64,000 nt of DNA from NCBI RefSeq assembly GCF_003970925.1, contig NZ_RWJF01000001.1, positions 1,172,501 through 1,236,500 on the forward strand, written 5' to 3'. The stretch's first letter is position 1; each line of letters begins with the position of its first letter. Position numbers and translations under genes: made by a program. Below are positions 35,007-43,235 of this stretch, in pieces. Source of the stretch: Sphingomonas ginkgonis. GTDB lineage: Bacteria; Pseudomonadota; Alphaproteobacteria; Sphingomonadales; Sphingomonadaceae. The notes below the pieces were generated by a model, which ran no database searches, was not told the origin of the DNA, and saw only the letters and a list, made by a program, of their open reading frames with translations.

Positions 35007-36227
35007 TCAGTTCCTGGGGCGGTTCAGCAGGCAGCCGACCGTGGACACCGCGCCGGTTTCGGCTCCGACCTGCATCGCGTCGACGAACCGGCGAGCGCCA
35101 GGTGCCACATTCGCAGCCGGCCATTTTCGAAGCCCGCACCGCGAGGCGAACTCTCCTCCCGAACGCTCGACACGGTTTCCCTGAAAGGCCATCGGCCCGG
35201 TGACCCCATCGACGTTGATCCCGATCATGGCGTTGCGAACGCTGTTGCCGCGCACGGTGCCGCCGGAGGCGCGACCGGCGTACCAGGGCGCCGCCCCGAT
35301 CATCAGGCCGTAGCCGCAGCCCTTGCGCGCACCGCAGTCGATGTCGTTCCGCTCCACCACGGTGCCGGAATAGTTGCCGCTAGTGTTCGGCCAGGATTGC
35401 AGCATCAGCGCCGCGAAGGCGCTTCGGGCCTCCTCACCGCTGGTGCGGAAGCGATTGCCGACAATCCGGCAGTAACGGCAGCCACCAAGGATCAGTTGCA
35501 CGTCGGTATTGTCGACGAACAGATTGTTTCCGACCATGGCACCGCGGCTATCGTGGATGGTCACTCCGTCGCTCCAGTCCTCGGAACGGCGATGTGTCCC
35601 GTTGGGCCCGAACCTGTTGCCGCTGAGGCGCGGTGCTGATGCCGAGGCCGTGATCTCGAGCGCCGAGTAGCAGGCGATGTCTCTGATCGCGGAGCGGGTG
35701 AAGCTGAAGCCCGAGCCGCTCACCCGCACTCCGCCGCCGGCGGCTTTCGGGCGGGTCGAGCGGCAGAAAGCCTTGCTGCCCTTCACCCCCACAATGACGA
35801 GATGGTCCATCGAAACACCGTCTGCCGTGATCTCGAGCGGCATTTGGGTCGGCTCGATGCTGCCTTCCCGCGGCGCGAGGACCAGAACCGCGCAGCGGCG
35901 ATCATCGCCGGGGAGACAGCCCGGCGCACCGGCGGCAATGCCCCGCGTCCGAATGGCCACGCCGCGCTCAATGCGGATCGGCTTCTCCAGCAGGTAGCGC
36001 CCAGGCGACAGCTCCAGCGACCCTCCGAAGGCGAGTGTCTTCAGACAATCTTGGAAGGCGGTCGAGACATCCTGGTCTCGGTTGACACTGACAGCGAGTG
36101 CGGGGCAACCGGCTTGCGCGGGTAGGCAGGCCGAGGAGACCATCAGCACTGCCACGCCCGCCAATGCTCGGCACGTCGCGACGACACGCTTGCCAGGCCA
36201 AACTGTAAGCGAAGCTGAAAACGTCAC
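35007..36227 (-). CDS. secreted right-handed beta-helix protein
   Basis: A 406-residue exported protein starting at GTG 36227 behind GGAGG. The N-terminus has a signal peptide ending near ACLPAQAG. The body has pectate-lyase-like beta-helix coils: short repeating segments around GNxF/GNxV (LSGNRFGPNG, MVGNNLFVDN, IVGNRFRTSG, VRGNSVRNAM, FQGNRVERSG). Ten or more cysteines suggest disulfides in the periplasm. Such folds occur in polysaccharide lyases, hydrolases and C5-epimerases, so it may trim or modify the capsule. No catalytic residues can be assigned with confidence. Confidence 0.8.
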   Translation of the reverse strand: MTFSASLTVWPGKRVVATCRALAGVAVLMVSSACLPAQAGCPALAVSVNRDQDVSTAFQDCLKTLAFGGSLELSPGRYLLEKPIRIERGVAIRTRGIAAGAPGCLPGDDRRCAVLVLAPREGSIEPTQMPLEITADGVSMDHLVIVGVKGSKAFCRSTRPKAAGGGVRVSGSGFSFTRSAIRDIACYSALEITASASAPRLSGNRFGPNGTHRRSEDWSDGVTIHDSRGAMVGNNLFVDNTDVQLILGGCRYCRIVGNRFRTSGEEARSAFAALMLQSWPNTSGNYSGTVVERNDIDCGARKGCGYGLMIGAAPWYAGRASGGTVRGNSVRNAMIGINVDGVTGPMAFQGNRVERSGGEFASRCGLRKWPAANVAPGARRFVDAMQVGAETGAVSTVGCLLNRPRN

Positions 36228-36328
36228 TGGTTGCTAACCTCCCGCAAGCATTTATGGAGCAGCCGAACCGCTCGCGACGACACCGATTGCTGGTACACCG
36301 CGACCACGACGGCATGGACAGGAATTTG

Positions 36329-37165
36329 ATGACTCTCACGAAGCTGGAGACGAGGCGCGTCCACAAGGTGTGGGGACAACGCCAACTCTGGGGGCCGTTC
36401 GCCGATCCCGCGCCGGGCGAGGAGCCGATCGGCGAAGTCTGGTTCGAGGATCCCCGCGGCATCGATCGCGGCCTCCTCATCAAATATCTCTTCACCCAGG
36501 AGAAGCTGTCGATCCAGGTCCATCCGGGCGACGAGCAAGCGCACAGGCTGGGGCTCCCCCGTGGCAAGGACGAGGCTTGGGTCGTGCTCAAGGCGGAACC
36601 CGGCGCGACCATCGCCATGGGGTTGAAGCAGCCGGAAAGCCTGACAACGGTTCGCGCGGCGGCGCTCGACGGCACGCTTCAGGACTTGGTCGACTGGCGC
36701 CCGGTCGCCGCCAACCGCACCTACTTCTCGCCCTCCGGCACCATCCACGCGATCGGGGCCGGCCTCACCGTGATCGAGATCCAGCAGAACTCGGACACCA
36801 CCTATCGCCTGTTCGACTATGGCCGCGATCGCGAGCTTCATCTCGACGATGGCCTCGCGGTCTCCTCGCCCGTCCCCTACAGCTTCGACAACAGCGAGCG
36901 CCAGCTCTCCGATCATCGTGCCGTGATCGTCGCCGCGCCGACCTTCACGCTCGAGCGGGTCGTCGGACCCTGCGCCTTCCGCCTGAGCGCGTCCGAGCCA
37001 GTGTGGCTGGTGCCTGTGGAGGGCGACAGCGCTGCCGACGACCAGTCGCTCGATCCCGGCTCGGCTTGGCTGGCGGAGGGAGCAGCCAGCCTGAGGCTCG
37101 GCCCGGGCGCCGTGCTGCTGCTGGCCCATGAAGGTACGGAGCCGCTCGCGATCGACGAATACTGA
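36329..37165 (+). CDS. manA: class I mannose-6-phosphate isomerase
   Basis: A 278-residue zinc enzyme interconverting fructose-6-phosphate and mannose-6-phosphate. The metal ligands appear as Gln and His in SIQVHPGDEQAH, Glu in GKDEAWVVLKA and His in GTIHAIGAG. The ATG at 36329 follows AGGA and starts typical sequence; the frame is open upstream to 36254. It supplies the mannose branch for ManC, Gmd and Rmd. A phosphomannomutase, needed between ManA and ManC, is not in the window. Confidence 0.9.
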   Translation: MTLTKLETRRVHKVWGQRQLWGPFADPAPGEEPIGEVWFEDPRGIDRGLLIKYLFTQEKLSIQVHPGDEQAHRLGLPRGKDEAWVVLKAEPGATIAMGLKQPESLTTVRAAALDGTLQDLVDWRPVAANRTYFSPSGTIHAIGAGLTVIEIQQNSDTTYRLFDYGRDRELHLDDGLAVSSPVPYSFDNSERQLSDHRAVIVAAPTFTLERVVGPCAFRLSASEPVWLVPVEGDSAADDQSLDPGSAWLAEGAASLRLGPGAVLLLAHEGTEPLAIDEY

Positions 37166-37230
37166 GGCAGCACGGGCGGAGCAGCCCGGCTGTGATTGAG
37201 GCCGCGACGGCCGGCTGCTAGCCTTCCGGC

Positions 37231-38055
37231 ATGTCGAACGCCGACGATCCGACCCTTCGCGCCTTCGACGAGAAATGGGCTGCGCACTGGCGAGGCGTGT
37301 CGAGCCGCACGCACCAGCAGCGCACCTTCGACAACTTCTTCTCGCTATTCCCGTTCGAGGAACTCAGCAAGGCTGAGGGCTTCGACCTCGGTTGCGGGAA
37401 CGGGCGGCATGCGGAGAAGGTCGCGCCGCGGGTCGGGCGCCTTCACTGCATCGACCCGTCGCCCGCTGGCCTCGCGGCAGCCCGCGCGCAGATGGCCGAC
37501 CAAGCCAACGTCGAGTTCCACTGCGCCGACGTCGATCACATACCCCTGCCCGACGCGAGCCAGGACTTCGGCTACTCGATGGGGGTGCTCCACCACATCC
37601 CGGACACCGAGGGCGCGCTCCGTCGCTGCACCGCCAAGCTTCGGCCCGGCGCCCCCTTCCTCCTCTATCTCTACTATGCGTTCGACAATCGCCCGGCCTG
37701 GTTTCGCGCGGTATGGCGGGGCAGCGACCTCCTCCGTCGACTGATCTGCCGCCTGCCGATTGGCCCTCGCAAGCGGGTCTGCGACATCATCGCCGTCACC
37801 ATCTACTGGCCGCTCAGCCGTTTGGCAGGGGAGGCCGAGCGGCGCGGCGTGAGCGCCGGCCACTGGCCGCTCAGCTACTATCGCCGGACCCCGCTGGTCA
37901 GCCTCAAGGTCTCGTCGCTCGACCGCTTCGGAACTCCGCTTGAGCAACGCTTCTCCCGCCGAAAGATCGAGGCGATGATGCGCCGCTGCGGGCTCGAGGA
38001 CGTTCGGTTCCAGGAGCACGAACCCTATTGGGTTGCGCTCGGCCGAAAGCGCTGA
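37231..38055 (+). CDS. class I SAM-dependent methyltransferase
   Basis: A 274-residue protein with the SAM motif GFDLGCGNGRHAEKVAPRVG (about 50-69), acidic loop CIDPSPAGLAAAR and motif SMGVLHHIPDTEGALRRC, all typical of Methyltransf_11/25. A hydrophobic Arg-rich region near 170-200 may contact membrane. It lies 65 bases after manA on the same strand and could modify the polysaccharide or its lipid carrier, but nothing in the sequence fixes the substrate. Confidence 0.85.
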   Translation: MSNADDPTLRAFDEKWAAHWRGVSSRTHQQRTFDNFFSLFPFEELSKAEGFDLGCGNGRHAEKVAPRVGRLHCIDPSPAGLAAARAQMADQANVEFHCADVDHIPLPDASQDFGYSMGVLHHIPDTEGALRRCTAKLRPGAPFLLYLYYAFDNRPAWFRAVWRGSDLLRRLICRLPIGPRKRVCDIIAVTIYWPLSRLAGEAERRGVSAGHWPLSYYRRTPLVSLKVSSLDRFGTPLEQRFSRRKIEAMMRRCGLEDVRFQEHEPYWVALGRKR

Positions 38056-38064
38056 ACTCCGTCG

Positions 38065-38547
38065 CTACGGGAGCTGAACGATGCTGAGCCGCTCGAGCTG
38101 GCGGACGGACCGCGCCGGCCGCTGATCGTTGGGAAGGATGAGGCGGAGCGGACCCGCCGATGGGTCGAGCGGTCGCCCGTTGCAGCGGTCCGCGACCACC
38201 GCGCCGGCCTTCCCGAGCTCCGGGTCGAGTTCGCCGAGGGAGAAGGAGACACGGTAGCCGTCGCGGGCGCTTGCGACGATGACGGTGGTCAGTGCCTTGC
38301 CGCGGAGCGCTTCGCCCGAGGGTAGCTTGACGCGCGCCAGCAGCGCGGCGAGCGGCACGCCCTCGCAGCGGACCGGCTTGCCATGGTCGGTGCGGCTTAC
38401 GGATACGTGGGAAAGCGCGGCGATTTCGCTACCCGAAATCCGGATTGGCGCCGGCTCTACTCCCTCGATCAGGAGGCCGGAGGGTTGCACGGCGGAAGCC
38501 ATGACGCGGACCAGCGCGGCCGCGGCCGGCGCGATGAACAAGGGCAT
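38065..38547 (-). CDS. small sulfite-oxidase-like (molybdopterin-fold) protein
   Basis: A 160-residue protein. HGKPVRCEGVPLAALLARV and ASARDGYRVSFSLGELDPELG resemble the oxidoreductase molybdopterin-binding fold, ending GPLRLILPNDQRPARSVRQL as in small periplasmic members. It is about half the size of SUOX enzymes and the cofactor-ligating Cys region is not evident, so it may be a non-catalytic relative. The N-terminal stretch FIAPAAAALVRVMASAV could be a signal sequence. Convergent with the methyltransferase, nine bases apart. Confidence 0.65.
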   Translation of the reverse strand: MPLFIAPAAAALVRVMASAVQPSGLLIEGVEPAPIRISGSEIAALSHVSVSRTDHGKPVRCEGVPLAALLARVKLPSGEALRGKALTTVIVASARDGYRVSFSLGELDPELGKAGAVVADRCNGRPLDPSAGPLRLILPNDQRPARSVRQLERLSIVQLP

Positions 38548-38600
38548 GGCCGATCATCGCCCGTCCGGCAGCTTTTGCAAGCGCTCCGACGACCGCACAG

Positions 38601-38634
38601 AAATGGAAACGGGCGAGGATCGCTCCCCGCCCGT
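38601..38634 (-). terminator. rho-independent terminator of the third barrel gene
   Basis: Read leftward, an 11-bp stem (38634-38624 with 38619-38609, one G-U pair) closes a GNRA-type GCGA loop and is followed by TTTCCATTT. It lies 22 bases after the stop at 38656. Confidence 0.8.
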
Positions 38635-38655
38635 CTGGCCGATCTTCGTCCGGCC

Positions 38656-39510
38656 TCAGCCGCGCTCCTGCGTGGGCGGCGGTGGGGGTGGCGGGGGCGG
38701 AGGCGGCGGGCTCGGGCACACTGCGGTGACCGGCAGCACCGACCCGTCGAAGCAGGTCTGCGTCTCCACCGGTGGCGGAGGCGGAGGCGGAGGTGGCGGC
38801 GGGGGAGGCGGCGGCGGAGCCGGCTCGGCCACGTTGAAATTATAGACGAAGCTCAGCAGCAGCGAGTGCGAGCGGAAACGGTCGCGCCCGGTGGTCGGCG
38901 CCGTGGCCGTGTTGAACAGATTGTCGAAGCGGAGGCGACGGGTCTGAAAGTAGCGATACTTCAGCCCGACATCCATCTGGGCGGTGACGGGGTAGCGCGC
39001 TTCCGCAAGCAGCTGCCAGGCGAACCCGCTGTCGCGCTCGTCCGCGCCACTGGCGGTCGAGCCGCTCGGGGCGATGTGGGACAGCTTGGCGCGGGCCCAG
39101 CCGGCACCGGCGCCGAGCGAGAAGTTGGCGCCATCGTCCGGACCGAGGTCGACGAGGAGGTTGCCCATGCCGGACACGACGCTGGTGTGGCCGCGTCCGT
39201 CGCGGGTGGTGTTGCCGACCGCCGCGCCGCTCAGCTCGTCGACGCTCGCATATTTGTAGCCGCCCTCGATCTCCGCGCGGAACAGCCCGAAGTCGTATCC
39301 GCCCTTCAGGTCGAGATCGAGGCCCGGCTTCTTGTAGCGGACGTTGAGCCCGTTGGGCGTCGTCGTGGTCGCCGTCGACAGGTCGACATGCTGGTTGCGC
39401 GCCAACAGCGCACCCCCTTCGACACCGACATAAGCACTATTGTCCCGCGCGTAGGCGGGCGTGAACGGCAGGCTGGTGGCGAGCGCCAGCAGGGCCAGTT
39501 TGCGCGTCAT
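38656..39510 (-). CDS. outer-membrane beta-barrel protein with diverged Pro-rich tail
   Basis: A 284-residue protein; the ATG at 39510 follows GGGGGAT and starts a signal peptide, MTRKLALLALATSLPF plus TPAYA. The barrel is closely related in plan to that at 991 (SAYVGVEGGALLARNQHVD, YDFGLFRAEIEGGYKYASV, DVGLKYRYFQTRRL) and ends LLLSFVYNFN. The tail has the same layout, poly-Pro, CFDGSVLPVTAVCP, poly-Pro, QERG, but differs at several residues from the two identical copies. Probably paralogous to 991. Function unknown. Confidence 0.82.
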   Translation of the reverse strand: MTRKLALLALATSLPFTPAYARDNSAYVGVEGGALLARNQHVDLSTATTTTPNGLNVRYKKPGLDLDLKGGYDFGLFRAEIEGGYKYASVDELSGAAVGNTTRDGRGHTSVVSGMGNLLVDLGPDDGANFSLGAGAGWARAKLSHIAPSGSTASGADERDSGFAWQLLAEARYPVTAQMDVGLKYRYFQTRRLRFDNLFNTATAPTTGRDRFRSHSLLLSFVYNFNVAEPAPPPPPPPPPPPPPPPPVETQTCFDGSVLPVTAVCPSPPPPPPPPPPPPTQERG

Positions 39511-39613
39511 TGAAATATCCCCCGATGCAAGCGACACCGGGCGCCGCTGACGGGGATCCCCTATCAAAAGAGGAGCTGATCAACCAAGAAGATTCTGTTG
39601 CGGACCCGTTTCG

Positions 39614-39766
39614 TTATGCGGCAACCTGTCGGTTTTCCGCGGCTCGCTCGGCGAACTGGATCGCGAGCTGCGCGTGCCAGGCGCGGGCTTCCTCGGTGAT
39701 CGACCGCTGGGCGGCGAGGCGTTCCTCTACCGCGCGGCGCTGATAGTAGCGAGAGTTCGATTCCAT
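39614..39766 (-). CDS. 50-residue hypothetical protein
   Basis: A short ORF: ATG 39766 behind GTGAGG, TAA at 39614. The product opens MESNSRYYQRRAVEERLAAQ and is rich in Arg, Glu and Ala, probably a single long helix; Ala/Glu-rich small proteins starting YYxRRA.EER are common in sphingomonads as I recall them. No domain. It lies 103 bases upstream of the barrel gene on the same strand. Support is codon pattern (strong third-position GC bias), ribosome-binding site and resemblance only. Confidence 0.55.
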   Translation of the reverse strand: MESNSRYYQRRAVEERLAAQRSITEEARAWHAQLAIQFAERAAENRQVAA

Positions 39767-39965
39767 CCTCACAGCCCTCGTCCATTCTGGTCAGACGGGG
39801 CACCATGACGGGCAGAAGGTTTAGCAACGGTAAATATCCACAGCGTCCCCCTGCGGGACAGGGATGTGACATCGGAGTGACAGAAGCCCGGATATCACCT
39901 CATCCTTGAAACCGAACGACTCATCGCCCGTTGAACCCACGAAACGAGCTTGAGGGGACGGTCCC

Positions 39966-40226
39966 ATGCACATGCCAATCGAGGCCCACCGCGATTTCTT
40001 CAACCCGGCTGCCCGGGGCTATCATGCGGTGTATCGTGAGAACGAGATCAACCACTGCCCGGGTTGCGGGCGGACGCACTGGCATATCGGGCGGCTGCTC
40101 GCCGAGTGCGCCTTCTGCTCGACAGCGCTGCCGCTGACCGAAACCTATGCACGCGGCTCGTTCGCCAGCTCGCACCGGTTCACCGGGCGGCGCGGCCAGC
40201 CGATCTTTACCGCTCGCGCCGCCTGA
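39966..40226 (+). CDS. small zinc-ribbon protein
   Basis: An 86-residue protein with two CxxC knuckles, CPGCG (C31, C34) and CAFC (C48, C51), spaced as in a rubredoxin-like zinc ribbon. The N-terminus EAHRDFFNPAARGYHAVYRE looks conserved rather than random. GAGGGGA precedes the ATG; an in-frame ATG lies two codons in. Probably binds zinc; nucleic-acid or protein contact cannot be told. I recall near-identical uncharacterised proteins in sphingomonads. Confidence 0.75.
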   Translation: MHMPIEAHRDFFNPAARGYHAVYRENEINHCPGCGRTHWHIGRLLAECAFCSTALPLTETYARGSFASSHRFTGRRGQPIFTARAA

Positions 40227-40285
40227 CCCTCCGCCCGGCAGGGCGTGCCTCTTCATCGACGAGCCGAAATCGGCTAAGATGGGGA

Positions 40286-40618
40286 ATGCGCCGTGGTCTT
40301 GCCCTCGCACTGCTGACGATCCCCACCGCGGCGATGGCCGCGGCGCCTGGGTTGGCGATCGTCAACGCCGCCGGGGCCGACATGAGCGGCCTGTTCATTC
40401 GTCGCGTCGGGGCAAGTGAATGGCGCAGCTTGGCGCCCGGGCTCAGCCAGCGGGCGACGATCCGACCCAGCATCGCCGAGCATGAATGTGGGTTCGACCT
40501 GCGCGCCACCTTCGTCGGTGGTGGGGAGGCCGTGTGGCGGGACGTCAATCTCTGCGAAGTGAAATCGGTGACGCTCGTCCGCCGCGCGGATGGCGTGACG
40601 TTCGTCGACTACGACTAG
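40286..40618 (+). CDS. secreted hypothetical protein
   Basis: A 110-residue protein with a signal peptide (MRRGLALALLTIPTAAMA, cut before APGLAIVNAAG). The mature part contains one Cys pair (EHECGFDLRA and DVNLCEVKSV) that could form a disulfide, and SGLFIRRVGASEWRSL. No family recognised. The open frame runs upstream to 40064 but the signal peptide fixes ATG 40286. Its last 74 bases overlap the convergent membrane-protein gene. Confidence 0.7.
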   Translation: MRRGLALALLTIPTAAMAAAPGLAIVNAAGADMSGLFIRRVGASEWRSLAPGLSQRATIRPSIAEHECGFDLRATFVGGGEAVWRDVNLCEVKSVTLVRRADGVTFVDYD

Positions 40619-40880
40619 CCGACCGGACGGGGCGGAGAGCGGCCGCATAGGGGCCGGGGGCGATCCCCGGGGCCGCCGGCCGAACCGAGTCCAGCAGCCG
40701 CGCACCGGCGAGGAACACCACACCAGTACAGGCGACCGCCAGCAGCTGGCCGCCGACCCCCGGGTACATCTCCATGTAGTGACGACCGCGCTCGACCGCG
40801 CCGAGCGCGATGGCCCAGATCACCAGCCAGGCCTCGGTGCGGGTCTTGATCGTGAACAGACGAACTATGCGCTTACCCAT
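40545..40880 (-). CDS. small membrane protein
   Basis: A protein of 111 residues from ATG 40880 (ATG 40886 and a frame to 40940 are alternatives). MGKRIVRLFTIKTRTEAWLV leads into two hydrophobic segments, WLVIWAIALGAVERG and LLAVACTGVVFLAGARLL. The first 70 residues look conserved; the Arg/Pro/Ser-rich remainder is antisense to the convergent secreted-protein gene and may be a passenger extension. Inner-membrane location is expected. Function unknown. Confidence 0.6.
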   Translation of the reverse strand: MGKRIVRLFTIKTRTEAWLVIWAIALGAVERGRHYMEMYPGVGGQLLAVACTGVVFLAGARLLDSVRPAAPGIAPGPYAAALRPVRSASRSRRTSRHPRGGRASPISLRRD

Positions 40881-40968
40881 CGCCATGGTTAAGCAAACGT
40901 TATGCCAGCGGCGCAGTTCCGCCATTCTTGTGTTAACCAAAGCCGCTAACTGTCAATTTACTCGACGC

Positions 40969-42219
40969 TCAGGCGAGCTCCTGCAGGTTCAGCGCGGCGA
41001 GCAATGCGAAGCGGGCCGACTCGACCTCGTGCCACAGCTCGGGGTTCGCCAGGTCGGCCGGCGCGATCCGCTCCGGCCAGTGCCGCTCGACCAGGCCCGC
41101 GAGCTGGTCGAGCCTGGCCTCGTCGACCAGGAAGCGAGGGTCGACCAGCGCTGTGTCCGCCACCACTCGCAGCCGCAGACAGGCCGGCCCACCGCCGTTG
41201 GCCATCGACTGGCGGACATCGACCACCTCGACGCGGCGGATCGGGCCGTTGGAGGCGAGATGCCGCTCGAGCCAGCCCCACACGCTCGCCGTTTCGCGCG
41301 CCTCCTCGGGCACGATCAGGCTCATCGCGCCGTCGGGCAGCGTCACCAGTTGCGCGTTGAACAGGTAGGAGCGGATCGCGTCCACCAGCGGGACCTCGGC
41401 GGCGGGAACCTCGACCAGCTCGAACCCCTCGACCAGCGCGGCGCAGCGCTCGACGAAGCTCTTGTCGGCGAACGCCTGCTCGTGCGCGAACAGCACCCGC
41501 TCGTTGGCGACCGCGACGACATCGTTGTGGAAGGCGCCCGCGGCGATCGCCTGTTCGCTCTGCTCGACGAACAGGGTGCGCTCCGGATCGAGCCGGTGGC
41601 GGCGGGAGATGGCGCGGCACGCCTCGGCATGCTGGCGGGCGGGGAAGGCGCCGCCGGCGGTGCCGTAGACGAACAGCTCGACTCCCGGCTCGCCGTGGCG
41701 GGGGCAGAGCCGCATGTGGTTGGCCGCGCCCTCGTCGCCGAACGCGGGCGGCACCGGCCCGTGCACCGCGAAGGAACCCGGGTCGGCGAAGGCGAGCCGC
41801 AATTGCGCCAGCGTCGACGGCCATTCGTGGCTGCGGTGCGGCATGGTCCGAAGATTTGCGACGCTGAGGTGGCAGCGCCTGTCCGCCGTGTCCGGCGCGG
41901 GCGAGACCGTCGCCGCATTGGCCGCCCACATGCTGCTCGCCGACAGCGCGTTGGCGCGCAGCACCGGCTCGGCCGCCTCGACGCTGGTCCCGAGCTCCGC
42001 GAGCCAGCCGCGGTTCGGGCACGGGGCGGGGACGAACAGGCCCTGCGCCAGCCCGAGCCGGAGGTTGGCACGCATCTTCTCCAGCCCCTCGAGCGCCGCC
42101 CGGCGAGGCTGGGAGGCTTGTCCCGCGTTGCGCGCGGAAGCGAGATTGCCGAGGCTGAGCCCGGCATAATTGTGGCTCGGCCCGACGATTCCGTCGAAGT
42201 TGATCTCAACCAGCGGCAT
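40969..42219 (-). CDS. astB: N-succinylarginine dihydrolase
   Basis: A 416-residue amidinotransferase-fold enzyme that hydrolyses N2-succinylarginine to succinylornithine, CO2 and ammonia in the AST arginine-degradation pathway. The opening VEINFDGIVGPSHNYAGLS is diagnostic. The known catalytic triad is represented by Glu in FGDEGAANHMRL, His in AGAFHNDVVAVAN and Cys in ANGGGPACLRLRV. The ATG overlaps the astA stop (TGATG). Confidence 0.96.
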   Translation of the reverse strand: MPLVEINFDGIVGPSHNYAGLSLGNLASARNAGQASQPRRAALEGLEKMRANLRLGLAQGLFVPAPCPNRGWLAELGTSVEAAEPVLRANALSASSMWAANAATVSPAPDTADRRCHLSVANLRTMPHRSHEWPSTLAQLRLAFADPGSFAVHGPVPPAFGDEGAANHMRLCPRHGEPGVELFVYGTAGGAFPARQHAEACRAISRRHRLDPERTLFVEQSEQAIAAGAFHNDVVAVANERVLFAHEQAFADKSFVERCAALVEGFELVEVPAAEVPLVDAIRSYLFNAQLVTLPDGAMSLIVPEEARETASVWGWLERHLASNGPIRRVEVVDVRQSMANGGGPACLRLRVVADTALVDPRFLVDEARLDQLAGLVERHWPERIAPADLANPELWHEVESARFALLAALNLQELA

Positions 42220-43235
42220 CAGCGCGGCGCGGCGTGGAAAGTCTGTCCCGGCTCGATCCCGAGCAGCTTGACCGCTCGAGCGTCGAGCGCGGCGCTGCCC
42301 TCGTCGATGATCCGGACATGGCCGAAGGTCGCGGCGAAGTCGGTCAGCCGGCCGGCCGAGACGATCATCTTGTGGCTGCCGTCCTCGGCCACCTCGGCGA
42401 GCTTGAATTCGCGCCGGGCGCGAATGGTCTGGATGTCGTCGACGCTCGCGGTCACTGTCGGACCGCCGTCGAAGATGTCGATGTAGCAGTCGAACTTGAA
42501 ATTCTCTTCCTGCAGCATCCTGAGCGCGGCGCGGCCCGTCGGGTGCGGCTGGCCCATCACCGCCTGCGCCGTGTCGGGCAGCATTGCGACATAGACTGGC
42601 GTCTTGGGCATCAGGTCGGCGATGAACTGGGTCCCGTTCACCGCATTGAAGGCGTCGGCCTCGGGAAAGGTCATGCCGAAGAAGCGGCCGGCCAGCGCGT
42701 CCCAGAAGGGCGAGTGGCCGCCCTGGTCCATCACCCCGCGCAGCTCGGCCAGCACGCAGGAGCCGAACCGCTGGCGGTGCGCGGCGATGAACAGGTAACG
42801 GCTCCGCGCCAGCAGCGCGCCCCAGCCGCCCGCCCGTTCGCCCGGGTGGAGGAACAGCCCTCCGACCTCCGAGCAGCCTTCGAGGTCGGTGGTGAGGTTG
42901 AGCGTCTGGTTGCGGAAGGTCTTGCCCAGCTCCTGGCTGTGCTGGGTCAGGGTCGAGATGCGATAGCTGTAGAAGGGCCGATCGGTGCCGACCGCGCCGA
43001 ACACCTGGCAGGTGCCGCGGATCAGCCGCCGCTCGGGATCCTCCAGCACGAACAGGTAGAGGTCGCCGCGCTGCTGCTCCTCGGCGCTGGCGAAGCTCTC
43101 CTCGCTGCGCGCGATCTTCTCGACCAGCACGCCCTTGTCGGCGGGCAGGTTGGTGAAACCGCCGCCGGTCAGCTTCGCCATCTCGTAGATGGCGGCGAAG
43201 TCGGCCGGACGGGCGGGGCGGACGCGAAAGCTCAT
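42219..43235 (-). CDS. astA: arginine N-succinyltransferase
   Basis: A 338-residue GNAT-fold enzyme that succinylates arginine with succinyl-CoA, the first AST step. Family landmarks: MSFRVRPARPADFAAIYEMA, LTGGGFTNLPAD, GLFLHPGERAGGWGALLARS, FGSCVLAELRGVMD and MLQEENFKFDCYIDIFDGGP. It is a single gene, not a duplicated alpha/beta pair. Coupled at both ends: the start overlaps the M20 hydrolase stop (ATGA), the stop overlaps astB. Confidence 0.96.
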   Translation of the reverse strand: MSFRVRPARPADFAAIYEMAKLTGGGFTNLPADKGVLVEKIARSEESFASAEEQQRGDLYLFVLEDPERRLIRGTCQVFGAVGTDRPFYSYRISTLTQHSQELGKTFRNQTLNLTTDLEGCSEVGGLFLHPGERAGGWGALLARSRYLFIAAHRQRFGSCVLAELRGVMDQGGHSPFWDALAGRFFGMTFPEADAFNAVNGTQFIADLMPKTPVYVAMLPDTAQAVMGQPHPTGRAALRMLQEENFKFDCYIDIFDGGPTVTASVDDIQTIRARREFKLAEVAEDGSHKMIVSAGRLTDFAATFGHVRIIDEGSAALDARAVKLLGIEPGQTFHAAPR

